Shown: in pieces, positions 34,407 through 43,327 of the stretch
Position numbering within the stretch: position 1 is the stretch's first letter
How the letters are laid out: each line of letters starts with the position of its first letter
NCBI RefSeq assembly: GCF_000145275.1
Contig: NC_014393.1
Coordinates: 4,836,001-4,900,000 of the forward strand
DNA: 64,000 bases
Source of the DNA: Clostridium cellulovorans 743B
GTDB lineage: Bacteria; Bacillota; Clostridia; Clostridiales; Clostridiaceae
Reading direction: 5' to 3'
Notes under the pieces: model-generated
What the model was told of the DNA's origin: nothing
Seen by the model: the letters and a program-made list of their open reading frames with translations, nothing else
Database searches by the model: none
Program-made: the position numbers and the translations under genes

Positions 34407-35472
34407 ATATATAAGCCCCTTTTTCTATAAGTTCTATAAAATCGTTAAAGAATTCTTCTCCTTCTTTTGGACCTGGAGATGCTTCTGGGTGGAACTGAAC
34501 TGAGAAAGCAGAATACTCTTCACAGCTTAAACCTTCTACAGTTCCATCATTTAAATTTATATGAGTTATTTTAACGTTCTTTGGTAATGAGCTTGGATCA
34601 ACACTATAACCATGATTTTGAGAAGTTATCCAAACTTTCTTTGACGCGATATCTTGAACAGGATGATTTCCACCTCTGTGTCCATACTTTAATTTAAAGG
34701 TATCTCCACCTAAATGTAGAGCTAGAAGTTGGTGTCCAAGACATATACCCATTATAGGAACTTCCCCTAAAAGTTCCTTTATAAATGATGTTTCTTCCAC
34801 AATATCCTTTGGATCTCCAGGGCCGTTACTAAGTAGAATTCCTTGTGGATTAAAACTCATTATTGTATCAGCATCTGTGTCAAAAGGCACTACAGTTACA
34901 TTACAATTTCTCTTTAATAATTCAGTGGCTATACTAGCCTTAAATCCAAAATCCACTAACACTACATCGTACATAGGGTTTTCACATTTTAGTGTGTATA
35001 TTTCCTTAGTGGATACCGAATCTACTTCACTACCAAACACTCCATTTGAATTATTAAAATCAATATCGTCCTTGTTCTCTTTAGAGATAAAATAACCTTT
35101 TAAGGTTCCTTGCTCTCTTATCTCTTTAACAAGTTTTCTTGTATCAATCCCTGCAAAAACAGGAATTTCTCTTTCCTTTAAGAATTCTACGATACCGTTA
35201 TCCTCACACTCAAAGATTTGATTTACTATGAACCCTGATGCATGAACCTTTTTACTTTCATTAAAAATCTCGTGAACCCCATAGTTCCCAATTAAAGGGT
35301 ATGTCAAAGTTATAATCTGCCCACAATAAGATGGATCCGTCAAAATCTCTTGATAACCGGTCATGGAAGTATTAAATACAACCTCTCCAACAACAGGGCC
35401 ATCACCTTTTGGCTCAACTAAAAATCTTCCATTATATACACTGCCATTCTCTAATACTAACATTCCTTCCAT
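34387..35472 (-). CDS. carA: Carbamoyl-phosphate synthase small (glutaminase) subunit
   Basis: 361 aa from the ATG at 35472, five bases after GGAGGGG. The N-terminal CPSase domain has the typical EVVFNTSMTGYQEILTDPSY, and the C-terminal class I glutamine amidotransferase domain has the nucleophile Cys in MGICLGHQLLALHLGG and the His/Glu pair in SVQFHPEASPGP. It releases ammonia for CarB. Translation is coupled to carB through a 20-bp overlap; argJ ends 48 bp upstream. Confidence 0.96.
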   Translation of the reverse strand: MEGMLVLENGSVYNGRFLVEPKGDGPVVGEVVFNTSMTGYQEILTDPSYCGQIITLTYPLIGNYGVHEIFNESKKVHASGFIVNQIFECEDNGIVEFLKEREIPVFAGIDTRKLVKEIREQGTLKGYFISKENKDDIDFNNSNGVFGSEVDSVSTKEIYTLKCENPMYDVVLVDFGFKASIATELLKRNCNVTVVPFDTDADTIMSFNPQGILLSNGPGDPKDIVEETSFIKELLGEVPIMGICLGHQLLALHLGGDTFKLKYGHRGGNHPVQDIASKKVWITSQNHGYSVDPSSLPKNVKITHINLNDGTVEGLSCEEYSAFSVQFHPEASPGPKEGEEFFNDFIELIEKGAYIYEKIRA

Positions 35473-35520
35473 GGTACCCCTCCTCATAGACTCTTGATTT
35501 TTTCATTATCAGATTATTTC

Positions 35521-36738
35521 TTACAGTTCATAAGTTCCATTTATTTCAACATATCCATATGTTAAATCACAACCCCAAGCAACAGCTCCTGCTTTGCCAT
35601 CTTTTAAGTCGATATCTATATAAACTTCATCTCTTAATATAATTTGATGAACTTCTTCTTTATCAAAATTTGTTTCAAAGCCGTTTTCTACGATTTTAAC
35701 AACTCTATCACCATCTACAAAACCAATATCAATCTTGTTTGGATCAAGATTTGCACCTGAGTATCCTAATGAACACATTATTCTTCCCCAGTTAGCATCT
35801 CCACCAAAGAAAGCTGCTTTAACTAAGCTTGAAGTGATAACAGACTTTGCACAAGTTCTCGCATCTAAATCAGAAGCAGCATTATGTATTTCACATTGGA
35901 TTAATCTTGTTGCACCTTCGCCATCCTTTGCAATCTTCTTCGCTAAATCCTTATTTACAAATTCTAATGCTTCCTTAAATTTTAAATAGTCTTCATTTTC
36001 TTCTGTAATCTTTGTATTTTCAGCTGCTCCGTTTGCAAGTACGATTACTGTGTCATTTGTGCTTGTATCTCCATCAACGGATACCATGTTATAAGAATCA
36101 TTAACAGTTGCTTTTAATGCCTTTGAAAGTAATTCTTTAGAGATATTTACGTCAGTTACTATGAATCCAAGCATTGTTCCCATGTCTGGGTGAATCATAC
36201 CTGAACCCTTTGCAATAGCTCCGATTGAAACAACCTTTCCACCGATTTCAGTTTCTACAAAAATGCTCTTAGGGAAAGTATCTGTAGTCATTATCGCTTC
36301 AGCAGCATCACCTCCACCTTGATAAGAAAGTTCTGCACAACCTTTAACTATTCCAGCCTTTATAATATCCATAGGCATTGGAACTCCAATTCTTCCTGTA
36401 GATGAAACTAAAACTTCTTCTGGCTTAAGGTTTAATATTGTAGCCGCTTCCTTTGCCATAGTTTTAGCATCTTCTAAACCTTGTGCTCCATTACAAGCAT
36501 TTGCATTACCACTGTTGATTACTATTGCCTGAGTATTCTCAGATTTAATGTGTTCCATGTCCATAAGCACTGGCGCTGCTTTAACTTTATTTTTAGTGAA
36601 GGTTGCTGCAGCCACAGCTTCTTTCTCACTATATATAATTGCAAAATCTTTTTTCCCGCTCTTTTTTAACCCTGAAATAAATCCAGCTGCTTTTATATTT
36701 TTTATATCTGTAATTGTTTTTTCAGTTACTATTTTCAT
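35521..36738 (-). CDS. argJ: Bifunctional ornithine acetyltransferase / N-acetylglutamate synthase
   Basis: 405 aa, full length. It transfers the acetyl group from acetylornithine to glutamate and can also acetylate glutamate from acetyl-CoA, closing the acetyl cycle. The autocleavage and nucleophile site is the threonine of the GSGMIHPDMGTMLGF segment; IMTTDTFPKS and SVDGDTSTNDT are further family landmarks. It lies 11 bp after argC. No argB is present in this cluster, so N-acetylglutamate kinase must be encoded elsewhere. Confidence 0.95.
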   Translation of the reverse strand: MKIVTEKTITDIKNIKAAGFISGLKKSGKKDFAIIYSEKEAVAAATFTKNKVKAAPVLMDMEHIKSENTQAIVINSGNANACNGAQGLEDAKTMAKEAATILNLKPEEVLVSSTGRIGVPMPMDIIKAGIVKGCAELSYQGGGDAAEAIMTTDTFPKSIFVETEIGGKVVSIGAIAKGSGMIHPDMGTMLGFIVTDVNISKELLSKALKATVNDSYNMVSVDGDTSTNDTVIVLANGAAENTKITEENEDYLKFKEALEFVNKDLAKKIAKDGEGATRLIQCEIHNAASDLDARTCAKSVITSSLVKAAFFGGDANWGRIMCSLGYSGANLDPNKIDIGFVDGDRVVKIVENGFETNFDKEEVHQIILRDEVYIDIDLKDGKAGAVAWGCDLTYGYVEINGTYEL

Positions 36739-36749
36739 CTTAATTCCTC

Positions 36750-37787
36750 CTATGGAAACATCGGCATGAAATTTAAGCCTTCAGTTTCTTCTAATCCAAA
36801 TATTAGGTTCATATTTTGTACTGCTTGCCCTGCAGCTCCCTTAATTAAATTGTCTATTGCAGACATTACTATTACTCTATTTGTTCTTTTATCAACTCTT
36901 ACTCCGATATCACAAAGGTTTGATCCCTTAACCCATTTAGTTTCTGGGAATCCATCTATAACTCTTACGAATTTCTCATCTTTGTAGAATTCTTTATAAA
37001 AATCAAGAATTTCTTCTGTTGTCATATCCTTTTTAAGTTGTGCATAGCATGTTGATAATATACCTCTTGCCATTGGCACAAGATGTGGTGTAAAGGATAT
37101 AATTACTTCGTCTCCTGCAAGTGCTGATAACTGTTGTTCAATCTCTGGAGTGTGCCTGTGAGTGGTAACCCCATATGCCTTAAAGGATTCACTACTTTCA
37201 CAATATAGATTTTGTATATTTGCTCCTCTTCCAGCTCCTGATATTCCTGATTTAGCATCTACTATTATTGATTTAAGCTCTACTAATCCATTTTTAACTA
37301 ATGGTGCTAGTCCTAAAGCTGTAGCTGTTGGATAACAACCTGGATTTGCAATTAAAGCTTTTCCTTTAATATCTTCTCTATTTAATTCCACTAAGCCGTA
37401 CACAGCTTCGTCTAAAAGCTCTGCCGCATTGTGATCTATCTTATACCATTCCTCATAACAGTTAACGTCCTTAATTCTGAAATCTGGTCCAAGATCTATA
37501 ATCTTGATTCCTTTCTTCATAGCTTCTTTTGCTATTTCAAAGGCACCACCTTGATGTAATGCTACAAATAAGACATCTACCTCATCTAATCTTTCTGTAG
37601 CTTCCTTTAAATCTATACACTTTTGATTTATAAATCCTCTAAAATTACTGTATACATCATCAAAGGACATTCCCGCATAATTATGAGCAGTAAGATAAAC
37701 TATATTCACATCCTTGTGATTGTTTAAAATCCATACAAGCTGTTCTCCTGCATAGCCTGTTGCTCCAATTATCCCTGCATTTATCAT
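36750..37787 (-). CDS. argC: N-acetyl-gamma-glutamyl-phosphate reductase
   Basis: 345 aa from the ATG at 37787, eight bases after GGAGG; three upstream codons from a GTG overlap that site. The NADP-binding N-terminus is AGIIGATGYAGEQLVWIL and the active cysteine lies in ANPGCYPTATALGL. It reduces acetylglutamyl phosphate to the semialdehyde. It is the first gene of the arginine operon, divergent from argD across 264 bp that contain ARG-box-like sites. Confidence 0.95.
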   Translation of the reverse strand: MINAGIIGATGYAGEQLVWILNNHKDVNIVYLTAHNYAGMSFDDVYSNFRGFINQKCIDLKEATERLDEVDVLFVALHQGGAFEIAKEAMKKGIKIIDLGPDFRIKDVNCYEEWYKIDHNAAELLDEAVYGLVELNREDIKGKALIANPGCYPTATALGLAPLVKNGLVELKSIIVDAKSGISGAGRGANIQNLYCESSESFKAYGVTTHRHTPEIEQQLSALAGDEVIISFTPHLVPMARGILSTCYAQLKKDMTTEEILDFYKEFYKDEKFVRVIDGFPETKWVKGSNLCDIGVRVDKRTNRVIVMSAIDNLIKGAAGQAVQNMNLIFGLEETEGLNFMPMFP

Positions 37788-37902
37788 CAATCGCACCTCC
37801 GAAATTATTAATCAACTAGTATAATAATGCACTATCTAGTGACGAAAGTCAAGGTTATTTATGAATATTTATAAAAATATATTGTATATTTATTATAGGG
37901 GT

Positions 37903-37919
37903 CGTATAATTATTGTATC
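37903..37919. promoter_or_regulatory. ARG-box-like site 1 (ArgR operator candidate)
   Basis: CGTATAATTATTGTATC is 14 of 17 identical to the second site 75 bp away. It overlaps the likely argC promoter, where a minus-strand TATAAT lies at 37897-37892, so a bound ArgR would cover the -35 region. Confidence 0.5.
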
Positions 37920-37977
37920 TTATAAAATGTTAGCTTCAATAGTTAGACTTTGTATGTATGGACAACTGCATAAATGA

Positions 37978-37994
37978 TGTATAATAATTGTATA
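37978..37994. promoter_or_regulatory. ARG-box-like site 2 (ArgR operator candidate)
   Basis: TGTATAATAATTGTATA shares GTATAATWATTGTAT with site 1. It overlaps the plus-strand TATAAT at 37980-37985, the likely -10 region of argD. Paired sites in a divergent arg promoter are what ArgR hexamers typically use. Confidence 0.5.
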
Positions 37995-38051
37995 AAAATA
38001 AGCTTAGAGCACTTTTTGCTTTCAACTTGTTTTACTTAGGAGGTATGAATA

Positions 38052-39218
38052 ATGATAAAAAACCATGTAATGAACACTTACGGTCGTGCTGATATAATCT
38101 TCGAAAAAGGTATTGGGACAAAATTATATGATACAGAAGGTAAAGAATACTTAGACTTTGTAAGCGGAATCGCTGTAAACTGTCTTGGCCATAGCCATCC
38201 AGTTATCGTAAATGCTATTAAAGCTCAAAGCGAAAAACTTATGCATGTTTCAAATTATTATTGGAATGAATACAACATAAAATTATCAGATATATTAACT
38301 AAAAACTCTGATCACGAAAGTGTATTTTTCACAAACAGTGGAGCAGAAGCTCTTGAAGGAGCAATGAAGCTTTGCAGAAAGTACGGAAAAACTCAAAGTG
38401 AAGATAAAGATGTAATCCTATATCTTTCTGGCTCTTTCCACGGAAGAACTATGGGTGCTATTTCAATAACAGGCCAACCTGCATATCAGAAACCATTTAT
38501 GCCTATAATCCCCAATACTGTAATGGTAGAGTTTAACTCAGTTGAAGATTTAAAATCTAAGTTCACAGAAAAGGTCTGCGGAATTATTTTAGAACCAGTT
38601 CAAGGTGAAGGTGGTCTTAGTGCCTGCTCAATGGAATTCTTACAAACAGCTAAAGACCTTTGTGAGAAAAACGATGCTTTACTTGTTTTCGATGAAGTTC
38701 AATGTGGTATCGGAAGACTTGGAACTTTATTCGCTTATGAAAAATTCGGAATTATCCCAGACGTTATCTGTATAGCTAAAGCTTTAGGTGGTGGAGTTCC
38801 AATCGGAGCTTTCATTGCAAACGAAAAAACTTCAAACGTTCTTGTACCTGGTGACCACGGAACTACTTACGGTGGAAACCCATTTGTTTGCTCAGTTGCC
38901 TGTGCTGTATTAGATGAACTTATAAATAATGGTGTAATCAAAGGTGTAGATGCAAAGTCAGAATACATGAAGAGTAAACTTTTAGAATTAAAAGAAAAAT
39001 ATCCTTCTAAGATATCAGAGATCAAAGGTATGGGGCTATTAATAGGCTTTAAATTAGAAGGAAGTCCAAAGGAATTTATGACAAAGGCTTTAGAGAAAGG
39101 ACTTCTAGTAATCTATGCTAACAACAATGTTGTAAGATTATTACCTCCTCTAAATGTAACAGAAGCAGAAATCGATGCTGCAATTGAATTATTAGATAAG
39201 GTGTTTGCTGAGTTTTAG
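38052..39218 (+). CDS. argD: Acetylornithine aminotransferase
   Basis: 388 aa class III PLP aminotransferase converting N-acetylglutamate semialdehyde to acetylornithine. It shows SGIAVNCLGHSHP, FFTNSGAEALEGAMKL, FHGRTMGA, FDEVQCGIGR and the PLP lysine in CIAKALGGGVPIGAF. The start follows AGGAGG with nine bases. It is monocistronic, divergent from argC, with its own terminator, and probably under the same ArgR-type control. Confidence 0.95.
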   Translation: MIKNHVMNTYGRADIIFEKGIGTKLYDTEGKEYLDFVSGIAVNCLGHSHPVIVNAIKAQSEKLMHVSNYYWNEYNIKLSDILTKNSDHESVFFTNSGAEALEGAMKLCRKYGKTQSEDKDVILYLSGSFHGRTMGAISITGQPAYQKPFMPIIPNTVMVEFNSVEDLKSKFTEKVCGIILEPVQGEGGLSACSMEFLQTAKDLCEKNDALLVFDEVQCGIGRLGTLFAYEKFGIIPDVICIAKALGGGVPIGAFIANEKTSNVLVPGDHGTTYGGNPFVCSVACAVLDELINNGVIKGVDAKSEYMKSKLLELKEKYPSKISEIKGMGLLIGFKLEGSPKEFMTKALEKGLLVIYANNNVVRLLPPLNVTEAEIDAAIELLDKVFAEF

Positions 39219-39350
39219 GTCTAGTATTAAAAGTTAACGCAAACTTATTTATAAGGTGTAAAACTTATACTATCCTTAGTATTGTTTGAACCATATCCAC
39301 AATGGATTGAACCCAAAATATTAAACAGCTTTTATTAAGTAACTATCTAG

Positions 39351-39381
39351 GACTGAATCTTGTATTTTACAAGATTCAGTC
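39351..39381 (+). terminator. Terminator of argD
   Basis: GACTGAATCTTGTA (39351-39364) pairs perfectly with TACAAGATTCAGTC (39368-39381) around TTT, followed by TCTTTAATTT. It lies about 130 bp after the stop; I see nothing else in 39219-39350. Confidence 0.8.
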
Positions 39382-39527
39382 TCTTTAATTTACTCTTAAT
39401 TCTTTTCCATAGCAATTACTAATGTAAATATTTTTAACTTAAATATTTATAAGTTAAAAGTTTATAATTATAGTTAGCCGATATTTTGAAAGTCCCAAAT
39501 TCCAATTTTACATTTCTAAAACAAAAT

Positions 39528-40463
39528 TTATCCAATAGAATTTATCTTCTCATAGGCGGTACAAATAAATGGAATAGGCAGATCATACTTTGCTGCTAAT
39601 TCTATTAGTGTTTGTCCAAATAATTCTCTTTCATCTTTCTTGTCTTTCAATTCAAAATCTCTTTGGAAGGATGTTTTTGCTTCATAAGGGAAATTCCTTG
39701 CCTTATTATACGCTGATTCTATTATATTTTCCGGAAGATTTACCTCTTCTTTTTTGCTTATCTCAACTATTTCTTTCATTATCCCTTTGACTTTTTTACT
39801 ACTATCTTCATCTTTAAAGACTTGTCCTAATGTCTTATTCTCACTAGCTGTCACTAGTCCATATGCTGCTATAAAAATATATTTGCTCCAAATTTCTTTA
39901 GTATATTCACTACTATAGCTATACTGAATATTCGCTCTATCCATGAGTTCACATACATCAGTAGCATCTACTACTGTATTTTTAGGATCTTTGCCGAATA
40001 TTATCGTGCATGCTCCTCCATTCTGTTCAACAATGCCAGGTTCCTTAATATGAGTTCCAACATAAACACAAGCTGGAAAAACAACACCATTCTTTATAAT
40101 CTTTCGTATTCTTTCATAAATATCAATTCCATTTAACAATGGTATAATCTTTGTATTATCGCCCATCTTAGGTACAAGTCTTATTAATGTATCATCTAAG
40201 TCATATTGTTTTACACAAATATAACAAATATCTAGTATAGGCAATTCTTCAAGTCTATCTGTTGCCATAGTAGGTACACACTTCATCGTACCTTCTTGCT
40301 TGGTGATTAATGTTAACCCGTTTTTTTGTATTACCTCTAGGTGATTTCCCCTAGCAACAAAATATATCTTTAAATTTCTTTCTGCATCAACTAGTAATTG
40401 TGCCATTTTGCCCCCAAAATAACCACCAACACCACCAACTCCAATAAATGCAACATTTTTCAT
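39528..40463 (-). CDS. panE: Ketopantoate reductase-family protein (2-dehydropantoate 2-reductase)
   Basis: 311 aa. The N-terminal Rossmann NADPH site is VAFIGVGGVGGYFGGKMAQ (4-22), followed by ICYICVKQYDL and LLNGIDIYERI (conserved Lys/Asn of the family); the C-terminal helical domain has the conserved lysine in EIWSKYIFIAA. It would reduce 2-dehydropantoate to pantoate for coenzyme A. No other pantothenate gene is near, and paralogues of unknown substrate exist in clostridia, so the exact reaction is less certain than the family. Confidence 0.8.
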   Translation of the reverse strand: MKNVAFIGVGGVGGYFGGKMAQLLVDAERNLKIYFVARGNHLEVIQKNGLTLITKQEGTMKCVPTMATDRLEELPILDICYICVKQYDLDDTLIRLVPKMGDNTKIIPLLNGIDIYERIRKIIKNGVVFPACVYVGTHIKEPGIVEQNGGACTIIFGKDPKNTVVDATDVCELMDRANIQYSYSSEYTKEIWSKYIFIAAYGLVTASENKTLGQVFKDEDSSKKVKGIMKEIVEISKKEEVNLPENIIESAYNKARNFPYEAKTSFQRDFELKDKKDERELFGQTLIELAAKYDLPIPFICTAYEKINSIG

Positions 40464-40815
40464 TACTTCAACCCCTTATTTATATCTCCAGTGGTAATAG
40501 TTATAAAACCCTAATAAGCAGTTATTTTTTACCTTGATAGGTATTTACCTAGTAAAATCACCCACTTGTATATTCTATCATTAATTCAATATTGTGTAAT
40601 TGAATTTGCAAAATATATTTACGTTTCTTGCTATTTTTCACCAAGAGAAATATCTATATTCTAACTTCAATATCAAATCCTTTAAAGCCTTGTTGGTGAG
40701 ATATCAGTTTACATATCTTTAATATTTCTCCCAACTTCACATATACTTTATAAGAACCCTTAAAGAGATAATTGACTTCTTATAGGTTCATAGGATTAAT
40801 ATTTTAGGAGTATTT
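40464..40815. other. Intergenic region without recognised gene
   Basis: About 350 bp of AT-rich divergent spacer between panE and the ferritin-like gene. GTTGG (near 40692) and CCAAC (near 40731), with GAGATAT and ATATCT in between, could form an imperfect hairpin in the ferritin-like gene leader. No known riboswitch or Fur/PerR box stands out. Confidence 0.35.
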
Positions 40816-41331
40816 ATGAGTTATACAACGAATAGACAACCCCAAGGTATCTTGAAAAATGATGAAACTTTTCTTAGAGAAGGGTTAGTGGCTGAAATCG
40901 TAGCAATAAATGATTATAATCACTTTTTAACTTTTACTGAAAACAAAGAAGTGAGGGATATCTTTCACCATATAATGAAGGAAGAAAAAGAACATTACGG
41001 TCTATTTCTACAAGCTCTAAGAACTATCGACTCAGAGCAAGAAAATTTATCAAAAGATATGGCTGAACACATTAAAATATCAGCAAAACATTCTTATAAA
41101 GACTATTCTGGCGGAAAAGAAAATAGAAGTTTACTGCTTACCTATATTAGAGAAGCTATAAAAGGAGAGTTTGAAGCAATTATTTTATACGAGGATTTCT
41201 TAAGTAATACGCAAAATAAAGCTTTATTCAAACTTATAAAAGAAGTTACTTCGGATGAAAAGGAACATGTTGAAGAATTAACTAGAGCTTTAATTCTTTT
41301 AGATAAGGATAAATACGGACCTCTCATATAG
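40816..41331 (+). CDS. Ferritin-like di-iron protein (rubrerythrin-type fold)
   Basis: 171 aa forming a four-helix bundle with two carboxylate/histidine helix pairs. The first half has EIVAINDYNHF and EEKEHYG (ExxH), the second GEFEAIILYEDF and DEKEHVEEL (ExxH), the ligand pattern of a di-iron site. There is no C-terminal rubredoxin domain. The ~35 N-terminal residues are unstructured. Likely roles are peroxide reduction or iron handling in an anaerobe, or cargo of a compartment; context does not decide. It is monocistronic with a strong terminator. Confidence 0.8.
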   Translation: MSYTTNRQPQGILKNDETFLREGLVAEIVAINDYNHFLTFTENKEVRDIFHHIMKEEKEHYGLFLQALRTIDSEQENLSKDMAEHIKISAKHSYKDYSGGKENRSLLLTYIREAIKGEFEAIILYEDFLSNTQNKALFKLIKEVTSDEKEHVEELTRALILLDKDKYGPLI

Positions 41332-41333
41332 AA

Positions 41334-41378
41334 AAAATAATGCATATTTAAACTTTTGTTATAAATATGCATTATTTT
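41334..41378. terminator. Terminator of the ferritin-like gene
   Basis: Perfect 17-bp stem: 41334-41350 and 41362-41378 (AAAATAATGCATATTTA and its complement), with an 11-nt loop and an A/T tract on each side. Confidence 0.85.
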
Positions 41379-41400
41379 AATGTATAATAAGGTTAGAATT

Positions 41401-41429
41401 TTGAATTGTAACTATCTATGTGTTATAAT
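41401..41429 (+). promoter_or_regulatory. Sigma-A promoter of the ABC-F gene
   Basis: TTGAAT (41401-41406), a 17-bp spacer and TATAAT (41424-41429): one and zero mismatches to consensus-like boxes. The leader is about 35 nt. Confidence 0.75.
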
Positions 41430-41469
41430 GACCAAATGATAATGATAAGAAAAGTGAGGAATGAAATAC

Positions 41470-43062
41470 GTGATAACAGTAACTAATGTAAGTCTGAGAT
41501 ACGGTGACAGAAAATTATTTGAAGACGTAAATCTTAAATTTACTCCTGGCAACTGCTATGGTGTAATAGGTGCAAACGGCGCTGGTAAGAGTACATTTTT
41601 AAAGATTTTATCTGGAGAAATTGAACCTAACACTGGTGAAGTAAGTATTCCAAAAGGAATAAGAATGTCTGTATTAAAACAGAACCATTTCGAATACGAT
41701 GAGTTCCCTGTACTTGAAACTGTAATAATGGGTAATGCAAGACTTTATGAAATAATGAATGAAAAAGACGCACTATATGCTAAACCTGATTTCAACGATG
41801 AAGACGGAATAAGAGCATCTGAGTTAGAAGGCGAATTTGCTGACTTAAACGGTTGGGAAGCAGAGTCTGAAGCTTCTACATTACTTCAAGGTCTAGGCAT
41901 AACAACAGATCTTCATGATAAAAAAGTTTCAGAACTAGATGGTGGAGAAAAAGTGAAGGTATTAATCGCACAAGCACTTTTTGGAAACCCTGGTATCCTT
42001 ATTCTTGACGAACCTACAAACCATTTAGATATTAAATCCATCAACTGGTTAGAAGAGTTCTTAATCAACTTCGAAGGTACAGTTATCGTAGTATCCCATG
42101 ACAGACACTTCTTGAATAGCGTTTGTACTACAATGGCAGATGTTGACTTTGGTAAGATTAAATTATATGTTGGTAACTATGATTTCTGGTATGAATCAAG
42201 CCAGCTAGCTCTTCAAATGGCTAAGGATCAAAATAAAAAGAAAGAAGAAAAAATTAAGGAATTACAAGAATTTATCGCTAGATTTAGTGCTAACGCTTCA
42301 AAATCAAAGCAAGCTACTTCTCGTAAAAAACTTCTTGATAAAATCAATCTTGATGACATTCAACCATCAAGCAGAAGATATCCTTTCGTAGGCTTTAAAC
42401 CAGAAAGAGAAGTTGGAAATGATATTTTAAGAGTAGACGGAATCTCTAAGACTATCGATGGTGTTAAAGTCTTAAATGATGTTTCCTTCATAGTTAATAA
42501 AGATGATAAAATTGCTTTTGTAGGCAATAATGAAATAGCAATCACCACCCTATTCAAAATCCTAATGGGTGAAATGGAACCAGACAGCGGAGAATTTAAA
42601 TGGGGTGTTACTATAACTACTGCATACTTCCCTAAGGATAACAATGAATTCTTTGAAAACTCCAACTTAAGCCTTGTTGATTGGCTAAGACAATATTCAG
42701 AAGAAAAATCTGAAAGCTATTTAAGAGGCTTCCTTGGAAGAATGTTATTCTCTGGAGATGAAGCTTTAAAAGAAGCTTCCGTATTATCAGGAGGAGAAAA
42801 AGTAAGATGTATGCTATCAAAAATGATGCTTAGCAGTGCTAACGTATTACTTTTTGATCAACCTACAAACCACTTAGACCTTGAATCAATAACAGCTGTA
42901 AACAATGGTTTAAGAGATTTCAAGAGCAACTTACTATTCACTTCTCATGACCATCAATTCGTGCAAACTATAGCAAACAGAATTATCGAAATTACTGAAG
43001 ACGGAACTATCGATAAGGTTATGACATACGACGAATACTTAGAATTTAAGAACCAACTATAA
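41470..43062 (+). CDS. ABC-F family ATPase (YkpA/YbiT-like) with degenerate second site
   Basis: 530 aa. The start is the GTG at 41470, nine bases after GAGGA; the ATG at 41461 abuts that site. There are two nucleotide-binding domains and no membrane segment, as in translation factors of the ABC-F family acting at the ribosomal E site. Domain 1 is intact: Walker A GANGAGKST, LDGGEK, LILDEPTNHLD. In domain 2 the Walker A loop reads GNNEIAITT, with isoleucine where the lysine should be, and the Walker B motif reads LLFDQPTNHLD, with glutamine for the catalytic glutamate, so this site should not hydrolyse ATP normally. The linker is rich in Lys/Gln. Confidence 0.88.
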   Translation: MITVTNVSLRYGDRKLFEDVNLKFTPGNCYGVIGANGAGKSTFLKILSGEIEPNTGEVSIPKGIRMSVLKQNHFEYDEFPVLETVIMGNARLYEIMNEKDALYAKPDFNDEDGIRASELEGEFADLNGWEAESEASTLLQGLGITTDLHDKKVSELDGGEKVKVLIAQALFGNPGILILDEPTNHLDIKSINWLEEFLINFEGTVIVVSHDRHFLNSVCTTMADVDFGKIKLYVGNYDFWYESSQLALQMAKDQNKKKEEKIKELQEFIARFSANASKSKQATSRKKLLDKINLDDIQPSSRRYPFVGFKPEREVGNDILRVDGISKTIDGVKVLNDVSFIVNKDDKIAFVGNNEIAITTLFKILMGEMEPDSGEFKWGVTITTAYFPKDNNEFFENSNLSLVDWLRQYSEEKSESYLRGFLGRMLFSGDEALKEASVLSGGEKVRCMLSKMMLSSANVLLFDQPTNHLDLESITAVNNGLRDFKSNLLFTSHDHQFVQTIANRIIEITEDGTIDKVMTYDEYLEFKNQL

Positions 43063-43067
43063 AATCT

Positions 43068-43097
43068 AAGGCTATAGCACCAACTGCTATAGCCTTT
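43068..43097 (+). terminator. Terminator of the ABC-F gene
   Basis: AAGGCTATAGCA (43068-43079) pairs perfectly with TGCTATAGCCTT (43085-43096), followed by a short T-rich tract. Confidence 0.75.
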
Positions 43098-43327
43098 ATG
43101 TAATCTTTAATCATCTATTTTTAAATTAACACTATCACAATTTGGACATGCAATCTATAACTTTGTCCTTTCCTCAATATGAAGGTTTTACACTGATTAC
43201 TATGGAATTTTTTTTCATAATTTGTTATATAATTAGACTTATCAACCTCTACCTCTCATGTTAGGACTTCTGGATTATTTGTCCATAACCTAAGTTAAAC
43301 AAATTCTTTACTCAAGGAGCTTATTAT

